Positions 8,768 to 21,081 of a stretch of DNA of 64,000 bases are shown in pieces. A program made the position numbers and the translations under genes. The notes below the pieces were generated by a model, which worked only from the letters and a program-made list of their open reading frames with translations, was not told where the DNA came from and searched no databases. Numbering within the stretch: position 1 is the stretch's first letter; the number at the start of each line of letters is the position of its first letter. The stretch is taken from contig JAHQIY010000009.1 of NCBI GenBank assembly GCA_019054805.1, positions 2,728,001 to 2,792,000 of the forward strand, given 5' to 3'. The stretch is from Brachionus manjavacas (taxonomy: Eukaryota; Rotifera; Eurotatoria; Ploima; Brachionidae).

Positions 8768-11700
8768 CTATAGAACAACATTAATTGACTGCTCGTGGGC
8801 AAGATCTATTCGGCGTGGTATAAAATGAGAATCAATGGGATAATTGAGCAAGTTGGATACATTTGAAGTGTATATGTCAGCGAAGCGGCTGAGGCGTCTG
8901 GAAAAAAATGATGGATTATTGTTAGCGCGGAAAATTGAGCCAAAATACGGATTAAAAGATTGTTTTATCTTAAGCCTCAGATCGTCCCTTTCTTGCAGCC
9001 AAAATGCTCTCATTTCTTGAATGCTGGGCAAGCCGTCCCAAGAAGAGTCGGTCAAAAACATGGACTGCTCTAGCAGATCTTCTAAATTGTTCAACCATGC
9101 GACTGTACGCTGGTACTCAACTGAGTTTAGCACCTTGACTTCATGTTCTACTTCGTTTATTATGGCTCCGGTGCGCAAACCAAACTTTAAAAATGGCTGC
9201 TCCAAATCACCATAGATATGATCGCCAAAGTATAAACACTTATTAGACTGCCATCCGGTAGCTTTGAGCATTTCGTAAAAGTTTCCTTCGTAGTAGACTT
9301 CATGTCGATTCAATTCACTCACTGTATCCCATGATTTCGAATTGGTCTTACAAAAAAAAAGAATAAACAAAAATTAAAAAATTTATGAGAATATTTATTT
9401 TAAAAAAATAATCCATAGTAACGCTGTGCTAGAACCCAAACCAGAATTCGTTATTAGAGAAGAAAGTTCTTTATTAATTTAAACAAAAATTTTTTTTGCT
9501 AATAATTATGTTTAAGATAATTCAAAGGATTTAAAAATATCAAATTATTAAATTTTTACAATTTTTATTTTCCAAAATTTTTAATTTTTAAAAAAAAAAA
9601 TATTTATTTTAAAGTTCAAGTAAATTGCAAAACTATCGTTACTTATTTTGAGACTAAAAAATTAAAAAACAAATATTCTTAATGAATCTATAACTAAAAG
9701 TTTTTTTAAAAATTTTTTTAGATTTATAATAGAAAAGAGAATGGTGAAGTTTGGAGAAAAAATGTTGCAAAATATGTAAATTGAAAACCAGTTTTTTTCA
9801 ATTATTAGCAGTTATTTTAAAAATAAATGCTGAATATTGAACGTAATTTATTAAATGAAAAAAAAGCAAAAAATTTAAAAAATATATATATATAGAAGAA
9901 TAAAGTCAGACTTGTTTATAAGTTACAGTTTTGAGTCTAAGTCACAAAAATTTAAGTCAAAGTCAATGACTTGCACAAAAATATTTATCAAAACCTGCTT
10001 CATCTGGACCATTTGAAAGAATTATTTTCTAAATCTGGTTACATTTACAGAGCACATAGGTCAAGATTAACGGCCAGGAATTTGGAAGCAACTACTTTAT
10101 TGGTATCAAATATGGATTTATTAAGTCATTGACTTGACTTAAGTCTTGTGACTTAAAAACAAATCTCGATAAAGTCGAGTTTGGAATTTGACTTAGAATT
10201 TTTTTTTAAAACTAAAATTCTTTTTCTAAAAATTTTTGTTTTAAATAAAATTTTGTTCGAATTTCTTTGTTTTGAATTACATTTAATCGTTGTTAATTTT
10301 TCTAAGTAATTTTGTGTTATTCTAGAACGATCAGGTCTAATGTTACAGCTTGAAAATAATTAAGTTGACTTGAGTCAAAGTCAGACTTTGATTTTAAAAT
10401 TATTTGACTTTGACTGTTAACGATCCTGTCTTTAAAGTTTGACTTTTGAGCAACTCTGAATCGAATATTCCAAATTTAAAATAAATTAGAGGTATTTTGA
10501 ATAGCATCTGATGTACACTAAAGTTGATGCACTTTTGTGATGTTTATTTAATGAAGATATGATGATATTCACAGCATTTTTACTACTACTAACCTGACAC
10601 TCTTTATTTTGATTTTATTTTAAATTTTTACTTTACTTTTTTTTTAATCTAAAGGAGCTTCTGCTCGTCGCAGATAAAAAAATAAATAAATAATAATAAA
10701 AATAAATTCTTTTTGCCAAATATAAAGTTTAAAATAAATGTCTTTTATTGAAGAAATACCAAATAATATATCATAAGAAATCCTCACAAAAATATTACTT
10801 TAAAATAATTATTAAAATTTATAAATCATAATAAATATTTTGAGGCAAATAAGATTATCCACATAGAGTTTAACAGTGAGTTATGCTTTTATTTATTTTT
10901 AATTTTAAGATGAGACTAAAAATTAGAGTTTAATCAGACTCGTGGTAATAGGCAAATTTAACCCGAAAATTTATATCCCGAAAAAATTTTTAATAAAATT
11001 TTTTTTTAAGTACAAAAGATAAATGCATAACAGGTTGGATAGGTGAAAACGAAGCGCGTCGAATTTTTATTATTTTCCTTCCAACGGTAGCGCTGACCAT
11101 TGAATAATGCGATAGGGTGTCCACTTTTCTGATTATTTGTTCCTTGGTTACTTGGCATAATAGAGACAGTGTTTTGAGTTTGGTCAGAAGACATTTTTAT
11201 TTTATTATTTTAAGTAAATATTTTTTTATCAGTTTATATTTTATTTTATTGAGTATTTGTAAAATTATTTGATAATAATTAGTTAAATAGTTCTCAAAGT
11301 TATAATAATCAGCAATATTTTATTTAACTGAAGAGGTTTATCATTGGCATTTTAAACTTTTAATCTTTATTTTCGAAATAAATTTTTTTTAGCATATATT
11401 TCTTATTTCTTTTTATTTATTATAACAAAATCGAAATATTCCTCTTATTTAACGATTAAGCATTATTATCTTTTTTTTTTTTTAAATCCGGATATATTTC
11501 TTATTTAATAAAACGGGATAAAATATTTTCGGGATAAATTGGCAGGCAATCAGGCTCGCTTTTAAGTCACAAGTTTAAGTATTAAAATTGACTTTACTTA
11601 TTTTTTGAAGTGAAGCCAGTTTTAAGTAAAAATGTGACGGCCACATTTAAACAATAATTTAAAGGGGTATTATTAATCGATCTCTTACATTACTTAAACG

Positions 11701-13289
11701 ATCACTTAACAAAATATATTATTTTATTTTTTCTATTTATAATATTATAAAGTATATGCTTGCACTATTTAAAGTAGTGCAAGCATCAACCAGCAGTGAT
11801 ATAAGTAAGAAAGTAGAAGCTCCACTAAAGAGAGGTAGAGGTAGACGAAGAAAAAACTTATAAGATATTATTTTATTTGAAATTATTTGAAATTTTTTAT
11901 AATTCTTTTTTTTTAAATCAGTTGAATAAATATAAATAAGAGATACTTTAAGTAAAATTAGTTGCTGTTTTATTTAATTTAGGAGACAGATTAATAAATA
12001 TAAGTAAAGGGTATTTGGTAAAATAAGAGATAGAAAAATATTAGAGATCGATAAAATACTTCCCAAATTTAAATAACTCTTGTTATGCTTATCCATTATC
12101 TTATTATTACTAATGTATTCCTTTTTAAATAAAGTAACTCTTGAAAAATACTTGAAATATTAATCTTCAATTTAATTATGAGCAAGAAATACTTATTTTT
12201 TAAAAAAAGTTATCACATGAATTTAAAAAAAAATTTTGAATGCTTAGCCAAAATTTGAGATTAAAAATAATTCGAAGAATTAAATTTTTTAAATTCTTTT
12301 TTAAAAAATTCTCTAGATTTTAAAAATCAAAAATAAAAACTTACTTTAATATTAAATCTGCGGAAGGGTTTGGATCGACTATTGAAAAACTGAGGCTTCC
12401 TGGCACTACAAATGATGAGATCAAACATTTTGCTCCAGTCTTCTCCACACAAAGACTGCATTCCGAAATTGACAAACCAGTAAGGTGAATTAGTGATTAG
12501 GAACACTTTTTTTCCATTTTTTTGTAATCGGGACAAAAACTCTTTCAATTTGGAGTTTTCGTCCTTTATTGGCAGCAAATAGTCATCAATGGACTGAACT
12601 ATACTTCGATGCAGACTGTAATTCCTGTGAATAGAATTCACCGAGTCATGCACATCTTGAAATATGTATTCGGGCTGATACTTAATGCCTTTGTCTAGCA
12701 TGTACTGGAACGTGCAGGCCAATAAGCAAATTTGAGGCAGGCAAAACAAGTCCACAAAATGGTGAAAATTGGGACTTGACTGCGAGAAGCCAATGTCTTC
12801 TACATTAAATCTGCGCCCACCATAATTCTTGATCACTTCAAAATTGGATATTTCGTTCATGCCATGGTACACAGTGCCCAATTGCAGGTTATGGTAGGAA
12901 TCTATTTTCATCAGCCAGCCTTTTTTGATGTCCAGATGAAGACCTCGGATGGGGAAATGGGGCAAATAGTCAACGTTCTTGAGGCCAGCTGGGTATTTGT
13001 GGTGGACTATTAGATAGTCTTTGGCCAAGTCGAAAATGAGCCGGTACAGAGACACATTGTAATAAGCCAAGGTGTAATCATAATCAAATCCGTACACATC
13101 AATGTCCTGTAGGCAAATTTCGTTGTTTGTGAAGACTCCTTTGGGATTTATTTTCTCATCAAAAGCCTCGATTTTGAGGCACTTGTTCTTGAGGTTTTCG
13201 TATTTTAACAACAATATTTGTTTACTAGTCTGTGTTGAGTACCAATGTTTGGTTAAACCACGCCATTCTAAAAGCCTCAAAAGCTTCAT
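8768..13289 (-). CDS. NT5DC2: 5'-nucleotidase domain-containing protein (NT5DC2/3-like HAD phosphatase)
   Basis: Two exons: 13289-12345 and 9346-8768, joined by a phase-0 intron with GTAAGT donor and TTTTTGTAAG acceptor, giving about 507 residues. HAD motifs: FDYDYTL with the nucleophile and acid Asp at about residues 69 and 71, ITNSP near 266, and YFGDHIYGDL with the motif IV Asp near 357. C-terminal YPIDSHFIPRR resembles the end of NT5DC2/NT5DC3. The frame is open upstream to 13331 but only with TTG, so the first in-frame ATG, 13289, is used. Family members are IMP/GMP-type 5'-nucleotidase relatives of uncertain substrate. The intron (9347-12344) is filled with transposon insertions. NUDT2 starts 137 bp away on the other strand. 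NT5DC2 and NT5DC3 are hard to separate by eye. Confidence 0.88.
9907..10167. mobile_element. hAT-type MITE of the AAGTC family, copy 1 (NT5DC intron)
   Basis: Begins CAGACTTG and ends in the degraded CAAATCTC. Flanked by AATAAAGT (9899-9906) and GATAAAGT (10168-10175), an 8-bp target duplication with one mismatch. The interior shares about 120 bp, in opposite orientation, with the copy at 59002-59242. It is full of AAGTC/GACTT subterminal repeats. No coding capacity. Confidence 0.7.
10168..10460. repeat. Degenerate AAGTC-family sequence
   Basis: Contains GAGTTTGGAATTTGACTTAG, several GACTTTGACT and AAAGTCA words, and ends near 10458 with CAACTCTG, the inverse of the CAGAGTTG end seen at 39113. 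No clean target duplication, so it is an old or partial relative of the neighbouring MITE. Confidence 0.4.
10651..10706 (+). repeat. Stem-loop plus AATAAATAAT tail
   Basis: AAAGGAGCTTCTGCTCGTCG forms a GGAGC/GCTCG-type hairpin and is followed by an A run and AATAAATAATAATAA. Same 3'-end design as at 7013, 21480 and 31011. Confidence 0.45.
10951..11543 (-). mobile_element. Short TIR element with a FLYWCH-like mini-ORF
   Basis: Ends are inverted repeats containing CCCGAAAATTTATATCCCG (left) and CGGGATAAAATATTTTCGGG (right). On the minus strand an ORF of 62 codons (11194-11006) contains HPIALFNGQRYRWKENNK, resembling the start of a FLYWCH zinc finger of MULE-type proteins. It is probably an internally deleted MULE. 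No clear target duplication was seen. It lies in the NT5DC intron. Confidence 0.5.
11664..12064 (+). mobile_element. MULE deletion derivative, 9-bp target duplication
   Basis: 401 bp starting GGGGTATTATTAATCGATC and ending with its imperfect inverse. Flanks TAATTTAAA (655-663) and AAATTTAAA (12065-12073) match at 8 of 9 positions, the MULE-type target size. The interior keeps the last ~25 codons of the transposase on the plus strand (…SDISKKVEAPLKRGRGRRRK, stop near 11860), an AT-hook-like basic tail. It shares this part with the larger element at 14286-15470, in inverse orientation. Confidence 0.75.
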
Positions 13290-13915
<626 letters not shown>

Positions 13916-14276
13916 TTATTAAGATATTGAATGATATTTTTAATTATTAAGTTTAATTTTTTGATTGATAAACAAATTAATGTTACATTTAAGATTTTTG
14001 GTTTTTAGTTTATTTTTTCATTCTAATAAATTTTTTATAACAAACACTTTTTGAAAATTTTGTCATTTTAAATCAAATTTTTTTTCTTAATTTTAGCATT
14101 TAAAAAAATGCTGAACGGCATATTGAACTCTTTTAAAAACTGGCAAACAAATTTAATGAAAAAATTGATTGATAAAAAAAATAATTAAGATTTAAAAGAC
14201 TTTTAAAAAAAATTCTCAACTCTTTAAAAATATATTGGAAACAACTAATTAAAATCATTTTTGTCTTTTTCTTATT
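13916..14276. other. 3' flank of NUDT2, nothing recognised
   Basis: AT-rich sequence with possible poly(A) signals (AATAAA near 14025) for NUDT2. No repeat or ORF. Confidence 0.4.
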
Positions 14277-14285
14277 ATTATTAAT

Positions 14286-15470
14286 GGGAGGTATTTAATC
14301 GATCTCTAAAATTACTTAATCGATCACTAATATTTTTCTATCTCTTATTTTACCAAATACCCTTTACTTATATTTATTAATCTGTCTCCTAAATTAAATA
14401 AAACAGCAACTAATTTTACTTAAAGTATCTCTTATTTATATTTATTCAACTGATTTAAAAAAAAAAGAATTATAAAAAATTTCAAATAATTTCAAATAAA
14501 ATAATATCTTATAAGTTTTTTCTTCGTCTACCTCTACCTCTCTTTAGTGGAGCTTCTACTTTCTTACTTATATCACTGCTGGTTGATGCTTGCACTACTT
14601 TTTAAGCTTCCTTATCAATTGTTTTTTTGTTCTTTTTTGTTGGTATAACTGTTTCTTGTGGAGTTTCTTCCTCTACTTCTGTTATCTTTCGCTTTAGAAC
14701 TTGGATTGAGCTGACAACTCTCTCTTCTTTATCTGCTTCTGATTGGTACTCAAGCGCCTTTTTAGACTTACACGGTCTATCTCTTCTAGGTTTTTGTCCA
14801 ATAACTACTTGCTTAGCTTCGATTGGTATTTTGACAAGTTTCATATTTGCATAGATTTTCACTTTTACAAAGTAAATAAATTGCAGCTGCGCATTGAGGT
14901 CCTTTTCTCTTAACTAGGTTGCATCGATAATCAACTCTTAAACCGGCCTCAGTTTCACTACTTTTCATAGAAGACCAAATCTTTTCATTATCTAACCAGT
15001 CTTTGGATGCTTCTTGATCGTCGAATGTTCTCTCATAGATCCAGTTCTTCCTGGTTCTTTTCTTTTTATTGGATCCTTGAACCTCGTCTTCAGATTCTGA
15101 TTCAGAAGTTACATAGTCATCAACTACTCGATACTCACTATCAGACATTTCAATACTTTGATAAAACTTAGATCTCATTAGATCATCTTTAAATATCCAC
15201 AAAAAAAAACTCTCACAGGAGATAATTAAATTAAATCAAGAGATAATTTCAACTGTTCATTAATTAAGTTAAGAGCTATAATTATCATAATCATACTCAT
15301 CTTCAGTAAATTTAGTGACAAAAAAACTCAGGATACATAAATATTTATTATTAGAGACAGTTAATTAATCAAATTAATCGAATAAATAATATTATAAATA
15401 GAAAAAATAAAATAATATATTTTATTAAGTGATCGTTTAAGTAATGTAAGAGATCGATTAATAATACCCC
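14286..15470 (-). mobile_element. MULE with perfect 9-bp target duplication, internally deleted
   Basis: 1185 bp bounded by ATTATTAAT at 14277-14285 and 15471-15479. Terminal inverted repeats share GGTATT…TAATCGATCTCT…ATTACTTAA.CGATCACT. The minus strand codes for an N-terminal FLYWCH-like domain and a C-terminal basic tail, but the DDE catalytic core is missing, so it is non-autonomous. Its 14286-14600 part is the inverse of 11775-12064. Copies in opposite orientation therefore bracket the NT5DC first exon and NUDT2. Confidence 0.85.
14602..15202 (-). pseudogene. MULE transposase remnant (FLYWCH-like N-terminus, basic C-terminus)
   Basis: Two overlapping frames: 15202-14813 (129 codons) and 14862-14602 (86 codons). 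The first has an acidic Ser/Glu stretch, a KKKRTRK basic patch, and W…YRCN…KRKGPQCAAAIYLL, the Cys-bearing strand pattern of FLYWCH fingers in MULE proteins. The second has RRDRPCKSKKALEYQ, typical of the C-terminal side, and stops at 14602, short of the AT-hook tail still readable in the next ~30 codons (KVEAPLKRGRGRRRK). The catalytic region between has been deleted. Confidence 0.6.
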
Positions 15471-15494
15471 ATTATTAATTAAGATTAAATAATT

Positions 15495-15582
15495 TCCAAA
15501 ACTAATCAGAAGTGTGTTGAATGTGGTCTTAGGACTGATTTCACCAAAAAGTAACTAGTGAAAAACTAAAAAACTACTGACA
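15495..15582 (+). repeat. Relic of a repeated zinc-ribbon-like mini-ORF
   Basis: About 90 bp similar to 35133-35252, encoding KCVECGLRTDF where the other copy has KCAECGLRTDFC. A stop codon breaks this copy soon after. Source element unknown. Confidence 0.45.
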
Positions 15583-15680
15583 TAAAATATTTGCAAATAT
15601 ATTCGCTTTGAATTTGATCAGACTTAAGAAAAGGGTCCATTAGAATCTGGCCCTGTTGTTGAAAATCAGAAACTTGTGTA

Positions 15681-16340
15681 ATACAGTAGTGCCTGATTTA
15701 AGAGACCATGTATCGATCAATTTGGATTGACTCAAGAGACCAGGTCTTACTTTTGAAAAAAGTGGGTTTCATGAGTATTAGTAATCCATGGCCTACAAAC
15801 TAAAAAGATTTAATGTCTAGGTTTTAAAATTAATCTGAAAAAAAAATAAATAAAAATTTTCTAGTCTTTATTTTTTTAAATCCGTCAGCCTCTCGAATCC
15901 ACTCTCCAGCATCTTACAGAGAGAGGAAATTGAAGAATCACCAGAGAAATTAACAAAAACATTTTAAAAAAAAAGTCAATACCACCAAGGCTGACCAATT
16001 TATTACAACCAGCCGATGTCTGCTGGTTTAAATCACTAAAATCGAGAATAAAACAATATTGGAATGATTGGTATATTAATGGAAGCATTCAGAAACTGCT
16101 GCTGGCAATCTTAGATTTCTGGTTATGTGAATTAGATAAATTGGATATCCAAAATTTGGAGAAATTTTGATGAAGATCTTAACATAGACAGTTTTGACTC
16201 ATGTGAAATTACAAGTACTTCAAAGTTACATCTGATATTGAATAAAATGATTCATGAAGACTTAGTTTTAAATGAATACCTCGAAGATTTGGATATTCTT
16301 GATGAAAAAAATCAGACTAAATTTTATATCCTTTGTTATG
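15681..16340 (+). pseudogene. pogo/Tigger-type transposase C-terminal relic
   Basis: At 15681 a TA is followed by CAGTAGTGCCTGATTTAAG, resembling a pogo terminal repeat. On the plus strand near 15990-16130 the broken frames read TNLLQPADVCWFKSLK, the conserved C-terminal motif of DDE_1 (Tigger/jerky) transposases, followed by helical sequence with WNDWY. Several frameshifts are present and the right terminus was not found. Confidence 0.6.
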
Positions 16341-16539
16341 AATTTTTTTTTTAATATTAAAGTTTAAATTTTTTTCCGGGTGAGTATTAAAAAAAGGCAT
16401 ATAATTATCACTTATGATATTTTTATACAATTTAAAAACAAAAATACTTGAGTTAGGATTATTTTTATGAGAATTAATAAAAACAAAATTTCTATTTTTA
16501 AGAAAAAAATACCAATTATTAATTTAATTATTTTTGATT

Positions 16540-16585
16540 CCAACAGGTCTACCGCGTTTTCTTTTTGCTACATAGTAATATATAA
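16540..16585 (-). pseudogene. MULE C-terminal AT-hook tail relic
   Basis: The minus strand reads YVAKRKRGRPVGIKNN then stop. The same kind of RGRP-bearing end is found at 11840, 26440 and 60445. Very short, so identification rests on the pattern recurring. Confidence 0.35.
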
Positions 16586-16599
16586 TAATTAATAATTAA

Positions 16600-17680
16600 T
16601 AAATAATTAAAATTTATTACACAAACGCGAACTGGCAGCAAAAAAATGATCACATTTGTAATTTTTAAACCCAATCGCTGCAGTTACAAGTATTGAGCTA
16701 CCACAAGTCACTATTGATTTCAATAAAATGAATCGATTGAACAAATGTGATAAATTCATCAAAAAAGTTAAAATTCACATTCACAATTATTTATTAATTT
16801 TGTAACTGATAATTAAAAAGAATTCTTACTTCAGTATATTTGTTTTTCAAAGAAGGAACTTTCAAGAGGTGATTAGACAGTTGGATTGTTTTTAAACTTA
16901 AAATTTATTATAAATGAAAAAAAAGATTATTTTTTAAGGAAGTGCTTAAAAAAATGTATTTCTAACTTTTTTACAGTTTCTTAATATTTTTAAAGTATAA
17001 ATTTTTTAGAGAACTAATAATTTACTTGAAAAATTTTGATTATTTTTTGTATTTGATAAGAAAAATAAAATTTCAAAATTTAAGGAATTTTAGACTCAAA
17101 GAGTCCAATTCAATGAAAATTTCTTATTTTTTTCAAAAATTTAATGTTAAATATGATGGCTTTGAATTAATGAAAATTTTTAGCAAAATTTTTGCATCAT
17201 AATTTCAATTTTTTACTCACTCAAAATAAACTGATATGGTATTTTCTTAAAGCAATTTATTCAAAATTTGTTTTTACACAGAGAAAACAATTCAGAATTT
17301 ACTTTTTTAATTTATTTTCTGAAAAAAAGCAAAAATCGACGAGAAAATGCAAATATGATTTCAAATTTCGATTTAGATTTTAAATTTTATAAAATTCTTT
17401 ATTTAATTATTTATTGCTACTTCCACCTCTTCATCTCTACTTGTTTACAAATAATCAGACAAAAAAAAATAATTCTGTAATGATTTAAAATTTTCATTTA
17501 TTTTTATTTTTTTAATAAATATTTTATTAGAACATTGTTTGTTCTGTACAAAAATCACAATTTAAATTAAACTAGACTTTGTCAAAATGGCTAAAAAGCT
17601 AACTGCTTCTATTTGCTCTGAACAAAATATTTAAACCAATTTATTTAGAAATTAATTTAAAAAGTTTTGGAAAAAGTGCC
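16600..17680. other. Intergenic, nothing recognised
   Basis: AT-rich. Short frames at 17192-17480 are Phe/Lys-rich low complexity. The promoter of the WD40-EGF gene must lie at the right end; no X-box or TATA box stood out. Confidence 0.4.
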
Positions 17681-19303
17681 ATGAAAATAGAAATTTTAAT
17701 CTTAATTATTTTGATGAGAACCCTCTATGCTCAAAATCAAACCGAAGATAAAGAAGGATGTAATTTTTAATGAAATTTCTTTTTTATGTAAAAAAGACTT
17801 AAGCTATTTCACATAGATTTTGCCAGCTGCTCAGATGATATGAAAATTATTTTATGGAACAAAATGGCTGACCACATCGTACTTGGACAGCACAACGACT
17901 CTGTTAAAAGTATCGAATTACTATCAACAGACATACTAATTTCTGGCTCATTAGATGGATTTATCAAAGTTTGGAATTTGACTTCCTTAAATCTAATCTA
18001 TTCTTTTAACATCGGAAACGGGATAATTAAAATACTTAAACTAAATGAGTCAAATTTTTTAATTGCTTCTATGAATTCTTCATTGTATCATTTTATGCTC
18101 AATGAATATACTGCCCTGGAGAGCTGCTACACGAATCACTCAGAACAAATTACAGGTCTGGAAGTTTTTGATAGTCACATAGTCACTTCTTCACTTGATG
18201 GTAGTCTTAAGTTCTGGAATATGTCTCTAAATGAAATCAAAACCATTTCAATAAATTCATCTATCTATTCACTAGAAGTTGTGGATGGAAGTGAAATTTT
18301 TTGCGGTTCAAATGATGGACAAATATTCATTTATAACTTTAATTTGCAAAAAATTGATGAAACCATTCATGCTGATACAGAAAATGGAACAATATTATCT
18401 ATACTATATTTGAAGAGCGAACCTAATGAAATTATAGGCACAACTACATCAAAATTGATATTTAGGAAAAATTTAAACAATTTGGAAACCAGGAGAAATT
18501 TTAATGGTAAATCAATTTGGAGTCTAGAGAAAATTAGTAATTCCTTTATAGCATGTGGATTGAGTAATGGATCAATTATAACTTTAAATTTTAAAAGCCA
18601 AAGTTCCACTTTTATTAATTTGAATCAGCATAGTAAAATTGTTAACTCAATTAAATCTATTTCTTATGAAAATGCACAAAATTTTCCAGTGTACGCAAAT
18701 TCTTCAAATTCAGTCAACACAACAACAACACTGAGCATTGAGGAAATGGCAATAGAAGAAGTTTTATATTTTCTTAGCTCATCAGCTGATTTAACTGACT
18801 GTCTTGGTAATTGTTCGAACCAAGGAACGTGCAAAAAAAATGATCTAAAATATTACTGTTCATGCGCAGCATATTATGGTGGTTCAACTTGTCAATTAAA
18901 TTTAAAACCATGTTCTTCAAATCCTTGCCTAAACAGCGGTTTGTGTCTCGAAGACTTGGAAAAGTCTACTTATCAGTGTAATTGTACGCGTCTTTTCGAA
19001 GGAAATAATTGTCAGACAAAAGTGGACGTTTGTTCAAATGAAACTTGTTCTTCACAAGGATATTGTGTTGACGAAAGCGATTTGCCAAAGTGTGAGTGCT
19101 TTTATCAATACAGTGGTCAAAAATGTGAAATAGAGTCAAGTGAGAAAAAATTTCAAAAATTTGTGGTCACTACTTCAACAATTATTGCTATTTTATTTTT
19201 AATATCATTTTTTCTTTTACTATTGATCATTGATTTGAGTGAATTGTGCTGCAGAAAAAGCATTAAAAAAAAGCCAAGGAAAAATGGACTTAAATTGGTT
19301 TAA
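17681..19303 (+). CDS. Type I membrane protein: secreted WD40 propeller plus three EGF modules
   Basis: Two exons: 17681-17759 and 17817-19303 (57-nt intron, donor TGTAATTT, acceptor CACATAG), 521 residues. Exon 1 supplies a signal peptide (MKIEILILIILMRTLYAQ). Residues ~30-325 are WD40-like repeats: SCSDDMKIILWN, SGSLDGFIKVWN, TSSLDGSLKFWN, CGSNDGQIFIYN. Three EGF modules follow at ~355-385, 392-425 and 432-463, each with six Cys. A hydrophobic segment at ~475-500 and a short basic tail (RKSIKKKPRKN) complete a type I topology. Many NxS/T sites suggest glycosylation. WD40 domains are normally cytosolic, so an extracellular one is unusual; a role in adhesion or ligand binding is inference. 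I know no named vertebrate orthologue. Confidence 0.85.
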
Positions 19304-19754
19304 AATAATTAATTGGAATAGACTAATAGAATATATTTTTTTAAAGGGAAACTGTTTTTACCAGAACACAGGGTGTTTTAAATAATTTAAAAATAAACCA
19401 GAAAAAATGTTCACTAAATTGATTTGATCGTTTAAAAAAGATGTTTTAATATTTGAATTTTTTCATTTAAAAATTTTTAGTTTATATAATAAATGCTAAA
19501 ATACCCTCCCTACTTTTATTATCTTTAAAAGAATTAAAAACTAAAAATTTTAATTCAGCATAGTGTATTGATCAAAAAATATTTTAAAATTTTTTCTGAT
19601 TAGACTGAAAAAGGTATCAGTACAAATTATCAGTATAACCTAGCTCTCATAAAAATCATCTAAAACTAAATAATCTATGTTTGAAACTATCTATTTAATT
19701 TAAAAAGAGCGACATTTTTCAATATAATTTTCCATATAATTTCAAAATAAAATA
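19304..19754. other. 3' flank of WD40-EGF gene
   Basis: AATAAA near 19391 could be the poly(A) signal. The rest is AT-rich with no feature. Confidence 0.4.
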
Positions 19755-20343
19755 CTGTACTGCCACGATAAACTGTTTTTACGTAATTTAACGTGAAATT
19801 ACCGGAAATTATGTAAATTTACGTAATTTTAGATAAAATTCAGAATTGAAATAATGAAGAGATTTGTAAATGCAAAAGTCAGACTCTAGGATATTATGAA
19901 ATAAAATTTCCTAATGAAATGAAGGAAATAAAAAGTAAGTATTTTAATGAAAAAAAAACAGCTTTAATTGTTTTTACTTAGGAAGATTTGTTGAAGCTAG
20001 TGCAAAAAAATTCAAATAACAAAGAATCATTGAAAAAAGCTGCCAACAGCTATAAAAATGATAAATATAAAAGAAAATAAAATTCCGTAAAAAATTGTAC
20101 AAAATTTACTTTTTTTTACTAAAAATTACCACTATTAAATAAAATTTCACGTAAAATTAAGTGAAAAAAAGCAATTTCTTTTTTTCTCGAATTCAGGCTG
20201 AAAAAATTTAAAAAAAGTCAAAAAATGTCAAAATTCTCAAAAAAAATGGTATTTTTAGGAATTTTTACTTTTTAAAAAAATTTACGTAATTTCCGGTAAT
20301 TTTTCGTGAAATTACGTAAAAAAAGTTTATCATAGCAGTACTA
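19755..20343. mobile_element. Long-TIR MITE (mariner/pogo-like ends)
   Basis: About 590 bp with long imperfect inverted repeats: left GTACTGCCACGATAAACTG then ACGTAATTT…TTACCGGAAATTA, right the inverse (TTTCCGGTAATTT…GTTTATCATAGCAGTAC). TA is present at the borders. The core has a 34-codon open stretch (EDLLKLVQKN… to TAA near 20080) preceded by an intron-like GTAAGT…TTACTTAG, which may be captured or degraded coding sequence. Confidence 0.6.
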
Positions 20344-20640
20344 TATGTCTCAAGCATCTTACAGTTTAAATGCATTGCCAAAATTGTATTTAGTATTTTT
20401 ATAAAAACAATAGAATATACCATATAATTATATATCATAATAAAAAATCAATTATAAATTTTCACTTTATTTTTCAATTAAAAAAAAAACATATTTTGCC
20501 ATGCTTTAATTCTTAGACATCACTTTAGACACAAAACATACATTTAATCCAATGTTGGATGAATTAAAAGAACGATGTAATTCAAATTTATAAAATAAAA
20601 TATCTCTCAAATAGAAAATGGGGTCTTTAACCAAAAACAT
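20344..20640. other. AT-rich spacer
   Basis: No clear feature. The right part may be degraded upstream LINE sequence, because recognisable RT-derived coding begins near 20640. Confidence 0.3.
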
Positions 20641-21081
20641 TAGGTAATTTTTACAAATCCTTGATAGGATCAATCTTGGATTTTTCTTTTCCTTGTTTAA
20701 ACTCATTCTTAGAAACTAACATCAAAAAAATACAAGTTATTCAAAATTCTGCAGTTCGATCTATTTTGAAACTTAAATTTGATACCCCCTCCAATATTAT
20801 ACACCAAGAGGGTTTCAATAAACTAAATCTAAATACAGTCTCAAATCGACTTTTTGAGTTGAGTGAGAGATATGTCAGGTCGGGATTGGGTCATTCTGTT
20901 CCACTGGTCGTCAGACTGGTGGAAGAATATATAGAAGGTTTCGAATCAATATATATCGAATATCAAACTCCATTGTGTAACTTCTACCTAGAAATTATTA
21001 AATATTTAAGCATGTCTAATACTAGCCTACGTTTAAATAAAAATAAATATATCATTTATTACATATCTATTTATCTTTTCT

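Noticed and set aside
12327-12344. NT5DC ORF end at 12327
   Set aside because: The last codons (VSFYF) are intron sequence after a GTAAGT donor; the HAD motif IV is in the exon at 9346-8768.
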